DNA of 64,000 nucleotides from Hanstruepera neustonica. GTDB lineage: Bacteria; Bacteroidota; Bacteroidia; Flavobacteriales; Flavobacteriaceae. Of this stretch, positions 7,645 to 17,479 are shown in pieces. The stretch spans positions 53,872-117,871 of the forward strand of contig NZ_POWF01000010.1 of assembly GCF_002895005.1 (NCBI RefSeq), in the 5' to 3' direction. The translations under genes and the position numbers were made by a program. Each line of letters begins with the position of its first letter. Positions within the stretch are counted from its first letter, which is position 1. The notes beneath the pieces were generated by a model, which was given only the letters and a program-made list of their open reading frames with translations, did no database searches and was not told where the DNA came from.

Positions 7645-9007
7645 AACACTATTTGATCAATTCCCCGAAGTTTCCTCAAAACAGTGGAAACAAAAAATAC
7701 AAGCTGATTTAAAAGGAGCTGACTATAACGATACACTCATTTGGAAAACAAGCGAGGGCATTGATGTCAAGCCTTTTTACCACCTTGATTTTGCTGAAGA
7801 GCCGTTATTTCGGGATTCCAAAACCAATTCAAATTGGAAAATTTGTCAAACTATTTATGTTCAGCACATAGATGTTTCTAACACCAAAGTTTTAGAAGCA
7901 CTAAACCGTGGTGCTGAAAGTATCCGATTCATTATTCCATCTACAGAGATTTCATTATCAGAATTGTTAAAGAACATTGATTTGGAATCTACAACCATTT
8001 ATATTCGACTATTGTTTTTAAATAGTGAATACGTCAAGTCATTTGAGAAAATACTCGGCAAAGAATCAGTAAAATTAGAAACAGATATTATTGGCCATTT
8101 ATGTGAAACTGGTAATTGGTTTCAGGATTTATCTACTGATCATGAGCAATTGGCATCAATACTAAAAAGTGCTCCTAGCATAAGTATCAATACCGCGTTA
8201 TATCAAAATGCTGGTGCCACTATGGTACAACAATTGGCTTATGGTATGGCTCACTTGAACGAGTATTTTAATTTCTTGGATGCGAAAATTGACAAAAACC
8301 AAAAGTCTACAATCCAAATGGTTTTTCAGGTAGCTATTGGGTCAAATTATTTTTTTGAAATTGCCAAATTGCGTGCCTTAAGGGTGTTATACAAAACTGT
8401 AGCTCAAGAATTCGATTTCAATACAGACTGTTTGATTTTTGCACAGCCTACAAAACGCAACAAAACGATTTATGATTACAATACCAATATGTTGCGAACC
8501 ACAACCGAATGCATGAGCGCTATATTGGGTGAGGCCGACATTATTGATAATTTACCCTACGATGCCATCTATCATAAAAATAATGAATTTGGCGACCGCA
8601 TTGCCCGTAATCAATTACTAGTGTTAAAACACGAAAGCTACTTTGATAAAGTTTCCAATCCGGCTGATGGTGCTTATTACATAGAAGAACTAACCAATAC
8701 TCTGGCCGAAAAAGGACTAAATCTGTTTAAAGATATTGAATCCAACAGTGGCTTTTTAAAGATGCTAAAAGAGGGAACCATTCAAAGAAAAATAAAAGAG
8801 CAAGCCTCCAAAGAGCAAGAAAGCTTTAACAATGGTGAAATCACCTTGTTGGGTACCAATAAGCATCCGAATCCAAGTGATAAAATGAATGGAGAATTGG
8901 AATTATACCCTTTTATTAAAACTGATATCAGAAAAACCTTAATAGAACCCCTAATTGGCTATAGGTTGGCCGAAAAATTAGAACAAGAACGTTTAAAAAC
9001 AGAATAA
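7637..9007 (+). CDS. mutA: Methylmalonyl-CoA mutase, small subunit
   Basis: 456 residues from the ATG at 7637, chosen over an upstream start at 7607 because MTKTLFDQFPEVSSKQWK is the typical beginning; this start overlaps the previous gene by 8 bp. The chain is a mutase TIM barrel (TALYQNAGATMVQQLAYGMA, AIGSNYFFEIAKLRALR, RTTTECMSAILGEADI) followed by a short tail. It lacks a C-terminal cobalamin-binding domain: no DxHxxG motif is present, and it is much shorter than the large subunit. It should pair with the large subunit encoded at 9727 in a heterodimer that interconverts (R)-methylmalonyl-CoA and succinyl-CoA. Confidence 0.93.
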   Translation: MTKTLFDQFPEVSSKQWKQKIQADLKGADYNDTLIWKTSEGIDVKPFYHLDFAEEPLFRDSKTNSNWKICQTIYVQHIDVSNTKVLEALNRGAESIRFIIPSTEISLSELLKNIDLESTTIYIRLLFLNSEYVKSFEKILGKESVKLETDIIGHLCETGNWFQDLSTDHEQLASILKSAPSISINTALYQNAGATMVQQLAYGMAHLNEYFNFLDAKIDKNQKSTIQMVFQVAIGSNYFFEIAKLRALRVLYKTVAQEFDFNTDCLIFAQPTKRNKTIYDYNTNMLRTTTECMSAILGEADIIDNLPYDAIYHKNNEFGDRIARNQLLVLKHESYFDKVSNPADGAYYIEELTNTLAEKGLNLFKDIESNSGFLKMLKEGTIQRKIKEQASKEQESFNNGEITLLGTNKHPNPSDKMNGELELYPFIKTDIRKTLIEPLIGYRLAEKLEQERLKTE

Positions 9008-9027
9008 ATATCAAAAAAACAAACACA

Positions 9028-9714
9028 ATGAAAACATTATTAAAATTAACCGTTATTGTAATATGTCTATCATTTTATGGTTGTAAAAACGAAAAATCAA
9101 CTGCCACATTTACTGACTATAAGTATACCGATACTGAAAACGTTTTAAACTGCACCGATGTAGACACTAAACTTTACAACGAGGCACTTTTGTCTTTTGA
9201 AGAAGATATCATCAAAGCCTTCAACCCTCGAAATAATGACCCAAGAGTTGCCTACTCAACATTTTTCAGAAGCTTGCTAGGTAATCGAGTTGATTTTCAA
9301 TCTGTAGCATCACCACACACCATGAAAGTTTTTGAAGCCTTGAAAGGACAATCTAACTTATGGAATAGTGATAATACCATTAATTATAAGGCGCCTATTT
9401 TCAAATGCTTGAGTAGTAATTTCAAAAACCAAAGTTTAGCTACCACTTTTAATGCTTTGGTTGAAACCAATAGTATGCGTCTGGACTTAATTGGAGCGCC
9501 TCTTCAAAAAGAAATTAAAAATGCTAATTCAGATAGGTATTTATCTATGTACATAGCTTTAGATATGTATTATGCTAACTTGTTCAAGGTTGATCCAACT
9601 AAAGTAACCGAGAAACCGGCTATTGAAGAAACCACATTACAAACCACCCCAAGTAAACCAACCATGCAACAAAAACCAGCTGATGATCCTCATGCAGGAC
9701 ATAACCACGACTAA
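9028..9714 (+). CDS. Lipoprotein of unknown function with His-rich tail
   Basis: 228 residues. The N-terminus MKTLLKLTVIVICLSFYGC ends in a lipobox cysteine, so this is a predicted lipoprotein. The middle contains no motif I recognise. The C-terminus has a Thr/Pro/Lys-rich linker and ends in DDPHAGHNHD, a His/Asp cluster that could bind a divalent metal. It lies between the two methylmalonyl-CoA mutase genes (20 bp after mutA, 12 bp before mutB), so it is surely co-transcribed, but an exported lipoprotein has no obvious role with a cytoplasmic mutase. Function unknown. Confidence 0.8.
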   Translation: MKTLLKLTVIVICLSFYGCKNEKSTATFTDYKYTDTENVLNCTDVDTKLYNEALLSFEEDIIKAFNPRNNDPRVAYSTFFRSLLGNRVDFQSVASPHTMKVFEALKGQSNLWNSDNTINYKAPIFKCLSSNFKNQSLATTFNALVETNSMRLDLIGAPLQKEIKNANSDRYLSMYIALDMYYANLFKVDPTKVTEKPAIEETTLQTTPSKPTMQQKPADDPHAGHNHD

Positions 9715-9726
9715 TAAATAAAATTC

Positions 9727-11847
9727 ATGACCCGTAAAAACCTTCAGCATATCAAATTAGAATCCAATAAAACCCAATCGGAATCAGACAGATCATTATT
9801 TATGACTGCTGAGGATATTCCGGTACAGTCCACATATTCTAAAGCGGATTTAAAAGACATTGAACATCTAAATTTTGTGGCAGGAATTGCGCCCAATTTG
9901 CGTGGTCCCTACTCTACCATGTATGTCCGTAGACCTTGGACCATTAGGCAATATGCTGGTTTCTCAACGGCCGAAGAAAGTAACGCTTTTTACAGACGCA
10001 ATTTAGCAGCAGGACAAAAAGGTCTCTCCGTGGCATTCGATTTAGCAACCCACAGAGGCTATGATTCCGATCATGAACGGGTGGTTGGTGATGTTGGTAA
10101 AGCAGGTGTCGCAATCGATTCGGTTGAGGATATGAAAATTCTATTCGATCAGATTCCATTGGATAAAATGTCCGTTTCCATGACCATGAACGGTGCCGTG
10201 TTACCTATTATGGCATTCTATATTGTAGCTGCCGAAGAACAAGGCGTTAAACCAGAGCAATTGGCTGGAACCATCCAAAATGATATTCTCAAGGAATTTA
10301 TGGTTCGGAATACCTATATTTATCCGCCAACGCCTTCCATGAAAATTATTTCGGATATTTTTGAATATACCAGTCAGAATATGCCCAAATTCAACAGTAT
10401 CAGTATTTCGGGTTATCACATGCAAGAAGCTGGTGCTACCTGTGATATTGAATTGGCCTACACCCTTGCTGATGGTTTGGAGTACATCAGAAAAGGACTG
10501 GATGCAGGTATGGACATTGATACATTTGCACCACGCTTGTCATTTTTCTGGGCAATAGGTATGAACCATTTCATGGAAATTGCCAAAATGCGTGCTGCTC
10601 GGATGCTATGGGCCAAGCTGGTAAAACAATTCAATCCTAAAAATGAAAAATCACTGACATTGCGAACCCATTGCCAAACATCGGGTTGGAGTTTAACCGA
10701 GCAAGATCCTTTTAATAATGTGGCAAGAACCACCATTGAAGCTGCCGCTGCAGCCTTTGGTGGGACCCAAAGTTTACATACCAACGCCTTGGATGAGGCT
10801 ATTGCCCTACCAACCGATTTTTCGGCTCGTATTGCCAGAAATACACAAATTTACTTACAGGAAGAAACTCATATAACCAAAACAGTCGATCCTTGGGCAG
10901 GCAGTTATTATGTTGAAAAATTAACGCATGATATTGCTCAAAAAGCCTGGGAACTCATACAGGAAATTGAAGATTTGGGTGGTATGACCAAAGCCATTGA
11001 AGCCGGTATTCCAAAAATCAGAATCGAGGAAGCTGCCGCACGTAAACAGGCGCGTATTGATTCAGGTCAGGACATTATCGTTGGCGTTAATAAATACCGT
11101 TTAGAGGAAGAAGATCCCATTGCTACTTTAGAAGTTGACAACCAAACGGTTCGCAACCAACAAATTGAGCGACTAAACAACATTAAAGCATCGCGGAATG
11201 CTGACAAAGTTGGTAATGCCTTATCGAAATTAACCAAAGCCGCACAAACAGGACAAGAAAATTTATTAGCTTTAGCTGTTGAAGCTGCCAGAGAGCGTGC
11301 CACATTAGGTGAAATAAGTGACGCTTTAGAGGTTGCTTTTGGGCGTTATAAAGCACAGATTAAATCATTTTCAGGCGTGTATAGTAAAGAAATTAAAGAC
11401 GACGAATCGTTTAAAAAAGCCAAAGAATTGGCCGATAAATTTGCCGAGCAAGATGGTAGGCGACCTCGTATAATGATTGCCAAAATGGGTCAGGATGGTC
11501 ATGACCGAGGTGCCAAAGTCGTGGCTACAGGTTATGCCGATGTTGGTTTTGATGTAGATATTGGCCCTTTATTTCAAACACCACAGGAAGCTGCCAAACA
11601 AGCGGTAGAAAACGATGTCCATATATTAGGAGTTTCCTCATTAGCAGCAGGACACAAAACGCTTGTACCACAAGTTATTGAAGCACTTAAGGCTTATGGG
11701 CGTGATGATATTATGGTGATTGTTGGTGGTGTCATACCCAAACAAGATTACCAGTTTCTGTTTGATGCTGGAGCGATTGCTGTGTTTGGGCCAGGAACCA
11801 AAATTAGTGATGCTGCGATTAAGATTTTAGAAATTTTGATTGATTGA
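9727..11847 (+). CDS. mutB: Methylmalonyl-CoA mutase, large subunit
   Basis: 706 residues, the usual length for the catalytic subunit. An N-terminal TIM barrel (residues 50-545) carries [20 protein letters not shown], the CoA-binding region, and [22 protein letters not shown]-terminal cobalamin domain (about 575-700) carries [10 protein letters not shown], in which His592 is the lower axial cobalt ligand (DxHxxG), plus [12 protein letters not shown] and IVGGVIP. It converts methylmalonyl-CoA to succinyl-CoA with adenosylcobalamin, feeding propionyl-CoA from odd-chain fatty acids, Val and Ile into the TCA cycle. It is the last gene of its run and is followed by a bidirectional terminator. No MeaB chaperone or epimerase gene is in the window. 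Confidence 0.97.
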   Translation: MTRKNLQHIKLESNKTQSESDRSLFMTAEDIPVQSTYSKADLKDIEHLNFVAGIAPNLRGPYSTMYVRRPWTIRQYAGFSTAEESNAFYRRNLAAGQKGLSVAFDLATHRGYDSDHERVVGDVGKAGVAIDSVEDMKILFDQIPLDKMSVSMTMNGAVLPIMAFYIVAAEEQGVKPEQLAGTIQNDILKEFMVRNTYIYPPTPSMKIISDIFEYTSQNMPKFNSISISGYHMQEAGATCDIELAYTLADGLEYIRKGLDAGMDIDTFAPRLSFFWAIGMNHFMEIAKMRAARMLWAKLVKQFNPKNEKSLTLRTHCQTSGWSLTEQDPFNNVARTTIEAAAAAFGGTQSLHTNALDEAIALPTDFSARIARNTQIYLQEETHITKTVDPWAGSYYVEKLTHDIAQKAWELIQEIEDLGGMTKAIEAGIPKIRIEEAAARKQARIDSGQDIIVGVNKYRLEEEDPIATLEVDNQTVRNQQIERLNNIKASRNADKVGNALSKLTKAAQTGQENLLALAVEAARERATLGEISDALEVAFGRYKAQIKSFSGVYSKEIKDDESFKKAKELADKFAEQDGRRPRIMIAKMGQDGHDRGAKVVATGYADVGFDVDIGPLFQTPQEAAKQAVENDVHILGVSSLAAGHKTLVPQVIEALKAYGRDDIMVIVGGVIPKQDYQFLFDAGAIAVFGPGTKISDAAIKILEILID

Positions 11848-11879
11848 TTTCATTGTAGAATACAATTTAAAACATATAA

Positions 11880-11907
11880 AAAGCCAACCTTTAAAAAGGT
11901 TGGCTTT
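11880..11907. terminator. Bidirectional terminator between mutB and the M16 peptidase gene
   Basis: Inverted repeat AAAGCCAACCT/AGGTTGGCTTT at 11880-11890 and 11897-11907. It sits between convergent genes. T-rich flanks occur on both strands, stronger on the minus strand. Confidence 0.85.
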
Positions 11908-11933
11908 GTTGTTGTTAAAGGCTTCAATTTTAA

Positions 11934-14699
11934 CTAGTCAACCTTTTTATCTTCATTTTTTATTTCCATTTTTTCAAAATCGCCTGCATTGGTTACAGTC
12001 CATTCTTCAAATGGTTTGAAATACTTTTTAATAGCAGCATTAACATCAGCAACCGTCAAACTTTTTACTTTTTCCTCCAGTTGCTTCTGGAATGTCATAT
12101 CACGATCATAATACAAATTTGTTCCTATCAAACCGGCTAACTCACCATCTTTGGCACGAGAAACACTCTGCTCTTCTACCCAACCATTTATGGTGGTATT
12201 GAGTTCTTCTTGAGTAATGCCATCTTTAATGAATCTAGCTATTTCTTCCTCAAAACCTTGCTGAACCTTTGCTGCATTTTCGGGTGCATAAATAGCATAT
12301 ACGAAAGCAGAGGAATTGTTATCCTTGCTATCATTGTCAATATTTACTGCACCACCAGCACCATAACTCACACCATCTTGTTGACGCAATCTATTAGCAA
12401 TTCTAGAAGACAAAAAGCCACCTCCTAAAATTTCGCCTGCAACTTGCAGAGCCGCATAATCTTCATCTTCCCTACTCACTTCCATAGCAAGCATTCCAAA
12501 AGATATGGCATTTTTCTTATCAGGTGTTTTAATGCTTTCATTAGCTGTTGTATTGTCATGATAAGGATTTTGAATAGCCACATAAGGATGATTGCTCTTA
12601 AAATCACTGAAATGGGTCTCAAAATAATTTTTCAGTTTAGCTTCATCAATATTACCTATCGCTACTACAGATGCATTATCTGATATACCATAAAACTCGT
12701 CATGATAAGCCATTAAATCGGCTACCGTTACAGCTTTTATGGCGTCAATTTCCTCATCTATGGTCATGTTGTAATTGGGATGACCTTTAGGATAATGTTG
12801 ATTTAACAGCCCCATCTCACGAATAGCCAAAAACTGCGGATCCGTTTTATTTTGCTCCAAATTGGCTAAATCCTGTGTCTTTAATTTCTCTAATTCTGTT
12901 TCATCAAAAACAGGGTTTTTTAGTAAATCAGTCATGACATCTAATGTTGCCATTAAATTTTCTTCTGTGGTATTGATTGTGGCATTAATCCTTCCATTGG
13001 AGCTCCCTACAGATACCGAGGACTTTAAAGCACTCAATTCATCTTCAATATCCTGTCTTGATTTGGTGGTTGTTCCCTTATTCAGCATACGTCCTGTATA
13101 ACTGGCTATTTTCCCTTTGTTCATAAAATCGTCAACCTCACCGTTGCGTATGGTAAATCTCAAGGTTACGGTTTTACCTCTATTGTCTTTTTTAATGAAC
13201 CCATATTCTATGGGTGTTTTTTGCATGACTCCAGTATCTAATCTGTTTTGGATATTATCATAGGATACATCAAAGGCCTCACCAGCATCAAAGCCTTCTT
13301 TACCTTTGTAATTGGTAACCAATTCTGTCACACCTTCGGTATGCTCTATAGCTACTCGAATAGGTGTTTTTGTTGGCATAAATAATCCAACTGTTCTATT
13401 AGTATTTATTAAATAACGTTGTACGGCAGCATTCACTTTTTCTAAAGTCATGTCTTCTATTCTATCGCGATGGATGAATGACAAACGCCAGTCTCCAGCT
13501 CCAATAAATTCACTCATATAGGTACCCAGATATGATGAATTTCTAGAAATTTGATCAATTTGTTTTAACAGATTTGCTTTAGCACGGCTTAATTCAGCAT
13601 CCGTAATTGGATTTTTAGACATATCATCCAAAACGCCTAATAAGGTTTCTTCAGCAACATTCAATGATTTATCCGAAGGCACATTCACATTGATATACAG
13701 AAATGAAGGTTCTTTGGTAAATGGTGAAAATGACCAAATTCCAGATGCTTTTTTCTCATCAACCAAAGCTTTGTATAATCTGCCAGATGGTTCATCGGTC
13801 AAAACCTCTTCAGCAATGGCCATGGCTGCATAATCCTCATGTGAACCTGCTGGAATGTGATACAATGCTGATGCAATTTGCAAATCACCAACGCGACTCA
13901 ATACAACGCGACGCTCACCATCTTGAGGCGGTTCGATAGTTGGAATATCTTTTAATGGTATTTCTGGGTTTTTCAAACCGCCGAATTTGTTCTCAATTAA
14001 TGCCAGAGTTTTTTCTGTATCAAATTTTCCTGTTACCATCAAAACAGCATTATCTGGGCGATAGTATTTTTTGTAAAATGCTTGCAAATTTTCAATGGGT
14101 ACACGTTCAATGTCGGAACGATTTCCAATGGTAGATTGTCCGTAATTATGCCATAAATACGCAGCACTAATGACATTTTTCATCAAGACGCTAGAAGGCG
14201 AGTTTTCACCACTTTCAAATTCATTTCTAACAACAGAAAATTCAGATTGTAAATCTTCATTTGCAATAAAAGAATTCATCATTCTGTCAGACTCTAAATC
14301 TAAGGCCCATTCCAAATTTTCATCAGTTGCATTAAAGGTTTCAAAATAATTGGTACGATCATACCAAGTTGTTCCATTAGGTCTAGCACCATGGGATGTT
14401 AGTTCTTCAGGAATATTTGGATGGTTTGGCGTCCCTTTGAACACCATGTGTTCTAATAAATGCGCCATACCTTTTTCACCATATCCTTCGTGTCTTGAGC
14501 CTACCTTGTAGGTAATATTAACAGTTATAGTTTGCGCTGAATTATCAGGAAATAATAAGACCTTTAGTCCATTATCAATCATATACTCCGTGATACCTTC
14601 AACACTTGCAGTCTGTTTCATTTGAGCTTGTCCAAATAATGTACAACCCATAAAAGCAATTACTACGAGTGTTTGTTTCAATAAGTGTGATTTTTTCAT
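11934..14699 (-). CDS. M16 family zinc metallopeptidase (pitrilysin-like), two-domain
   Basis: 921 residues with a signal peptide (hydrophobic residues 8-25, CTLFGQAQ). The N-terminal half has the inverted zinc motif HLLEH at residues 80-84 and the distal glutamate region VVRNEFESGEN near residue 162. The C-terminal half repeats the M16 fold (AVTVADLMAYHDEFYG, GEILGGGFLSSRIANRLRQQ) without a second HxxEH, as in other active/inactive M16 pairs fused into one chain. Such enzymes form a closed chamber that degrades peptides of roughly 10-70 residues. Here it acts in the periplasm or envelope. It stands alone; no promoter box was identified. Confidence 0.92.
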   Translation of the reverse strand: MKKSHLLKQTLVVIAFMGCTLFGQAQMKQTASVEGITEYMIDNGLKVLLFPDNSAQTITVNITYKVGSRHEGYGEKGMAHLLEHMVFKGTPNHPNIPEELTSHGARPNGTTWYDRTNYFETFNATDENLEWALDLESDRMMNSFIANEDLQSEFSVVRNEFESGENSPSSVLMKNVISAAYLWHNYGQSTIGNRSDIERVPIENLQAFYKKYYRPDNAVLMVTGKFDTEKTLALIENKFGGLKNPEIPLKDIPTIEPPQDGERRVVLSRVGDLQIASALYHIPAGSHEDYAAMAIAEEVLTDEPSGRLYKALVDEKKASGIWSFSPFTKEPSFLYINVNVPSDKSLNVAEETLLGVLDDMSKNPITDAELSRAKANLLKQIDQISRNSSYLGTYMSEFIGAGDWRLSFIHRDRIEDMTLEKVNAAVQRYLINTNRTVGLFMPTKTPIRVAIEHTEGVTELVTNYKGKEGFDAGEAFDVSYDNIQNRLDTGVMQKTPIEYGFIKKDNRGKTVTLRFTIRNGEVDDFMNKGKIASYTGRMLNKGTTTKSRQDIEDELSALKSSVSVGSSNGRINATINTTEENLMATLDVMTDLLKNPVFDETELEKLKTQDLANLEQNKTDPQFLAIREMGLLNQHYPKGHPNYNMTIDEEIDAIKAVTVADLMAYHDEFYGISDNASVVAIGNIDEAKLKNYFETHFSDFKSNHPYVAIQNPYHDNTTANESIKTPDKKNAISFGMLAMEVSREDEDYAALQVAGEILGGGFLSSRIANRLRQQDGVSYGAGGAVNIDNDSKDNNSSAFVYAIYAPENAAKVQQGFEEEIARFIKDGITQEELNTTINGWVEEQSVSRAKDGELAGLIGTNLYYDRDMTFQKQLEEKVKSLTVADVNAAIKKYFKPFEEWTVTNAGDFEKMEIKNEDKKVD

Positions 14700-14811
14700 A
14701 ATTTATTTTGATTAATTCCCATAAAGATAAAACATCTTTTGCGATATATCATGTTAATCCATGAACAGTTCATTTTTTATTAATTACTTTTACAAAAAGT
14801 CAACTTTTCTT

Positions 14812-15696
14812 ATGGAATTCACAAAAAAAATGCTTCGAGATGACGCCTTAAAAGGCAAAACCATTATTGTAACGGGTGGTGGTTCTGGTTTGGGCAAAGC
14901 CATGACCAAATACTTTCTGGAATTGGGCGCTCATGTTGCTATCACGTCTAGAAATTTGGAAAAACTGGAAAACACAGCCAAAGAATTGGAAGCCGAAACC
15001 GGTAGCACTTGTTTACCCTTGCAATGTGATGTCCGCCATTATGATCAAGTGGAAGCTATGCGTGATGCCGTGATTGCAAAATTTGGTAAAATTGATGTTT
15101 TATTGAACAATGCTGCAGGAAACTTCATCTCACCAACCGAGCGTTTATCGGCCAATGCCTTTGATACCATTATTGACATTGTTTTAAAAGGTACCAAGAA
15201 CTGCACCTTGGCTATTGGTAAACACTGGATAGACACCAAACAAACCAATACTGTCGTTTTGAACATTGTGACAACCTATTCTTGGACAGGTTCGGCCTAT
15301 GTGGTACCAAGTGCAGCTGCCAAAGCAGGCGTGCTGGCCATGACCCGTAGTTTGGCGGTTGAATGGGCCAAGTATGGCATGCGTTTTAATGCCATTGCTC
15401 CAGGACTATTTCCAACCAAAGGCGCTTGGGACAGACTGTTACCTGGTAACTTGAAGGACAAATTTGATATGGCTAAAAAAGTGCCTCTAAATCGTGTCGG
15501 TGAGCATCAGGAATTGGCGAACTTGGCAGCTTATTTGGTTTCCGATTTTTCGGCTTATGTCAATGGTGAAGTCATTACCATAGATGGTGGCGAGTGGCTA
15601 AAAGGTGCCGGAGAGTTCAATCTACTGGAAGATATACCACAAGATATGTGGGACCAATTGGAAGCGATGATTCGCAGTAAAAAAAGTAAATCTTAA
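14812..15696 (+). CDS. 2,4-dienoyl-CoA reductase, mitochondrial DECR1-type SDR
   Basis: 294 residues from ATG 14812. An earlier in-frame ATG at 14761 is less likely because a promoter-like TACTTTTA lies between them at 14785-14792. The Rossmann motif TGGGSGLGKA and the NAAG motif are near the N-terminus. The region SPTERLSANAF, TTYSWTGSAYVVPSAAAKAG and AVEWAKYGMRFNAIAPG closely resembles, from memory, animal mitochondrial 2,4-dienoyl-CoA reductase rather than the bacterial flavoprotein FadH. The active-site Tyr of TTYSWTG and Lys of AAAKAG fit that family's wide Tyr-Lys spacing. It would reduce dienoyl-CoA with NADPH during unsaturated fatty-acid oxidation. No other beta-oxidation genes are adjacent. 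Confidence 0.85.
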   Translation: MEFTKKMLRDDALKGKTIIVTGGGSGLGKAMTKYFLELGAHVAITSRNLEKLENTAKELEAETGSTCLPLQCDVRHYDQVEAMRDAVIAKFGKIDVLLNNAAGNFISPTERLSANAFDTIIDIVLKGTKNCTLAIGKHWIDTKQTNTVVLNIVTTYSWTGSAYVVPSAAAKAGVLAMTRSLAVEWAKYGMRFNAIAPGLFPTKGAWDRLLPGNLKDKFDMAKKVPLNRVGEHQELANLAAYLVSDFSAYVNGEVITIDGGEWLKGAGEFNLLEDIPQDMWDQLEAMIRSKKSKS

Positions 15697-15809
15697 ACCA
15701 AATTTCCGGCTATTTTTTAACCGAAAATGTTTAACGTTTGTTAACAACTTACGTTTTCAAAACCCACAAATAATTGTATTTTTACGCGTATTAAAACCAA
15801 ATCAATTTA

Positions 15810-16574
15810 ATGGGTAAAATCATAGCAATTGCTAACCAAAAAGGCGGTGTTGGAAAAACAACCACTTCGGTAAATTTAGCCGCTTCATTGGGTGTTCTTG
15901 AAAAAAAAGTCCTGCTAATAGATGCAGACCCACAAGCCAATGCCACATCAGGTTTGGGCATAGATGTCGAAACCGTGGAAATAGGAACCTACCAACTATT
16001 GGAACATACTAATAGCGCCAAAGATGCTATTGTAAAAAGTGATACACCAAACCTAGATATTATTCCCGCACACATCGACCTGGTTGCTATTGAAATAGAA
16101 TTAGTGGATAAAGATGAGCGCGAATACATGCTCAAAAAAGCCATTGAATCTGTAAAAGACGACTATGACTTCATACTTATAGACTGTGCACCTTCATTGG
16201 GATTACTGACCCTAAATGCACTAACAGCAGCTGATGCGGTGATAATCCCCATTCAGTGTGAATATTTTGCATTGGAAGGATTGGGTAAATTATTGAATAC
16301 CATCAAAAGTGTTCAAAAAGTCCACAATTCGCAATTGGATATTGAAGGCTTGTTATTAACCATGTATGATTCGCGTTTACGACTATCCAATCAGGTGGTT
16401 GAAGAAGTCCAAAAACATTTTAATGACATGGTATTTCAAACAATCATTCAAAGAAATGTGCGTTTGAGTGAAGCACCAAGTTATGGTGAAAGTATCATAA
16501 ATTATGATGCCAGTAGCAAAGGTGCCAGTAATTACTTAAGTTTGGCAAAAGAAATCATTAATAAAAACTCCTAA
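15810..16574 (+). CDS. parA: Chromosome-partitioning ATPase ParA (Soj)
   Basis: 254 residues, a MinD/ParA-type deviant Walker ATPase. The P-loop KGGVGKTT is at residues 11-18 with the signature lysine, DADPQANAT follows at about 40-48, and the Walker B-like IDCAPSLGLLT is present. The late motif IIQRNVRLSEAPSYGESI is typical of chromosomal Soj/ParA. It binds DNA non-specifically and, driven by ParB-stimulated ATP hydrolysis, moves replicated origins apart. parB follows after 2 bp. A weak TATTTTTA promoter-like box lies about 30 bp upstream of the start. Confidence 0.96.
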   Translation: MGKIIAIANQKGGVGKTTTSVNLAASLGVLEKKVLLIDADPQANATSGLGIDVETVEIGTYQLLEHTNSAKDAIVKSDTPNLDIIPAHIDLVAIEIELVDKDEREYMLKKAIESVKDDYDFILIDCAPSLGLLTLNALTAADAVIIPIQCEYFALEGLGKLLNTIKSVQKVHNSQLDIEGLLLTMYDSRLRLSNQVVEEVQKHFNDMVFQTIIQRNVRLSEAPSYGESIINYDASSKGASNYLSLAKEIINKNS

Positions 16575-16576
16575 TT

Positions 16577-17479
16577 ATGGCGAAGGCAACCAAGAAACAA
16601 GCATTAGGTAGAGGTTTATCAGCATTACTAAAAGATCCTGCGAATGATATTACTTCGGTTCAGGATAAGCATGCGGATCAGGTTATTGGAAATATTGTCG
16701 AGTTGGACATTGACGCCATAGAAATTAATCCGTTTCAGCCACGAACCAATTTTAATGAGGAATCCCTTCGTGAATTGGCATCGTCTATCAAGGAATTGGG
16801 AGTTATTCAGCCAATTACAGTCAGAAAATTAAATTTCAATAAATTTCAACTGGTTTCTGGTGAGCGTCGTTTTAGAGCCTCCAAATTAATCGGATTGGAA
16901 ACTATTCCAGCTTACATTCGTATTGCCAACGATCAGGAATCTTTGGAAATGGCCTTGGTTGAAAACATTCAACGTCAGGATTTAGATCCTATTGAAATAG
17001 CTCTATCCTATCAACGCTTAATTGATGAAATAAACCTGACCCAAGAGCAAATGAGTGATCGAGTTGGTAAAAAACGATCAACCATTGCCAATTATTTGCG
17101 ATTGCTAAAACTAGACCCTATCATCCAAACAGGTATGCGAGATGGTTTTATTAGCATGGGTCATGGTAGAGCTATCATAAATATTGAAGACCAAAGCCAG
17201 CAATTGGATATTTACGAGAAGATTATCACCAATAAGCTTTCCGTTAGAGAAACAGAAGCTTTGGTACGTAATTTTCAAACTGATAAACAACCAGCTAAAA
17301 CTAAAGAAGCTGTTGAAATCCCTAAATACATCAAAAAAGGTGTTAAGGATTTTTCGGATTACTTTGGTCATAAAATCGATGTGAAGGTCTCAAAAAATGG
17401 CAAAGGCAATATTACCATTCCGTTTCATTCCGAAGAAGATTTCAATCGAATAATTAAACTGATTAAGCGTGCTAAATAG
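16577..17479 (+). CDS. parB: Chromosome-partitioning protein ParB (Spo0J)
   Basis: 300 residues. The N-terminal tag KKQALGRGLSALL is the ParA-stimulating peptide of Spo0J proteins. The CTP-binding ParB domain shows NPFQPRTNF, GERRFRA and the NIQRQDLDPIE box. A helix-turn-helix follows (LTQEQMSDRVGKKRSTIANYLRLL cut across residues 155-178), then a C-terminal dimerisation region. ParB loads at parS sites and slides as a CTP clamp. No parS palindrome was recognised in this window. It overlaps the next gene by 11 bp. Confidence 0.96.
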   Translation: MAKATKKQALGRGLSALLKDPANDITSVQDKHADQVIGNIVELDIDAIEINPFQPRTNFNEESLRELASSIKELGVIQPITVRKLNFNKFQLVSGERRFRASKLIGLETIPAYIRIANDQESLEMALVENIQRQDLDPIEIALSYQRLIDEINLTQEQMSDRVGKKRSTIANYLRLLKLDPIIQTGMRDGFISMGHGRAIINIEDQSQQLDIYEKIITNKLSVRETEALVRNFQTDKQPAKTKEAVEIPKYIKKGVKDFSDYFGHKIDVKVSKNGKGNITIPFHSEEDFNRIIKLIKRAK

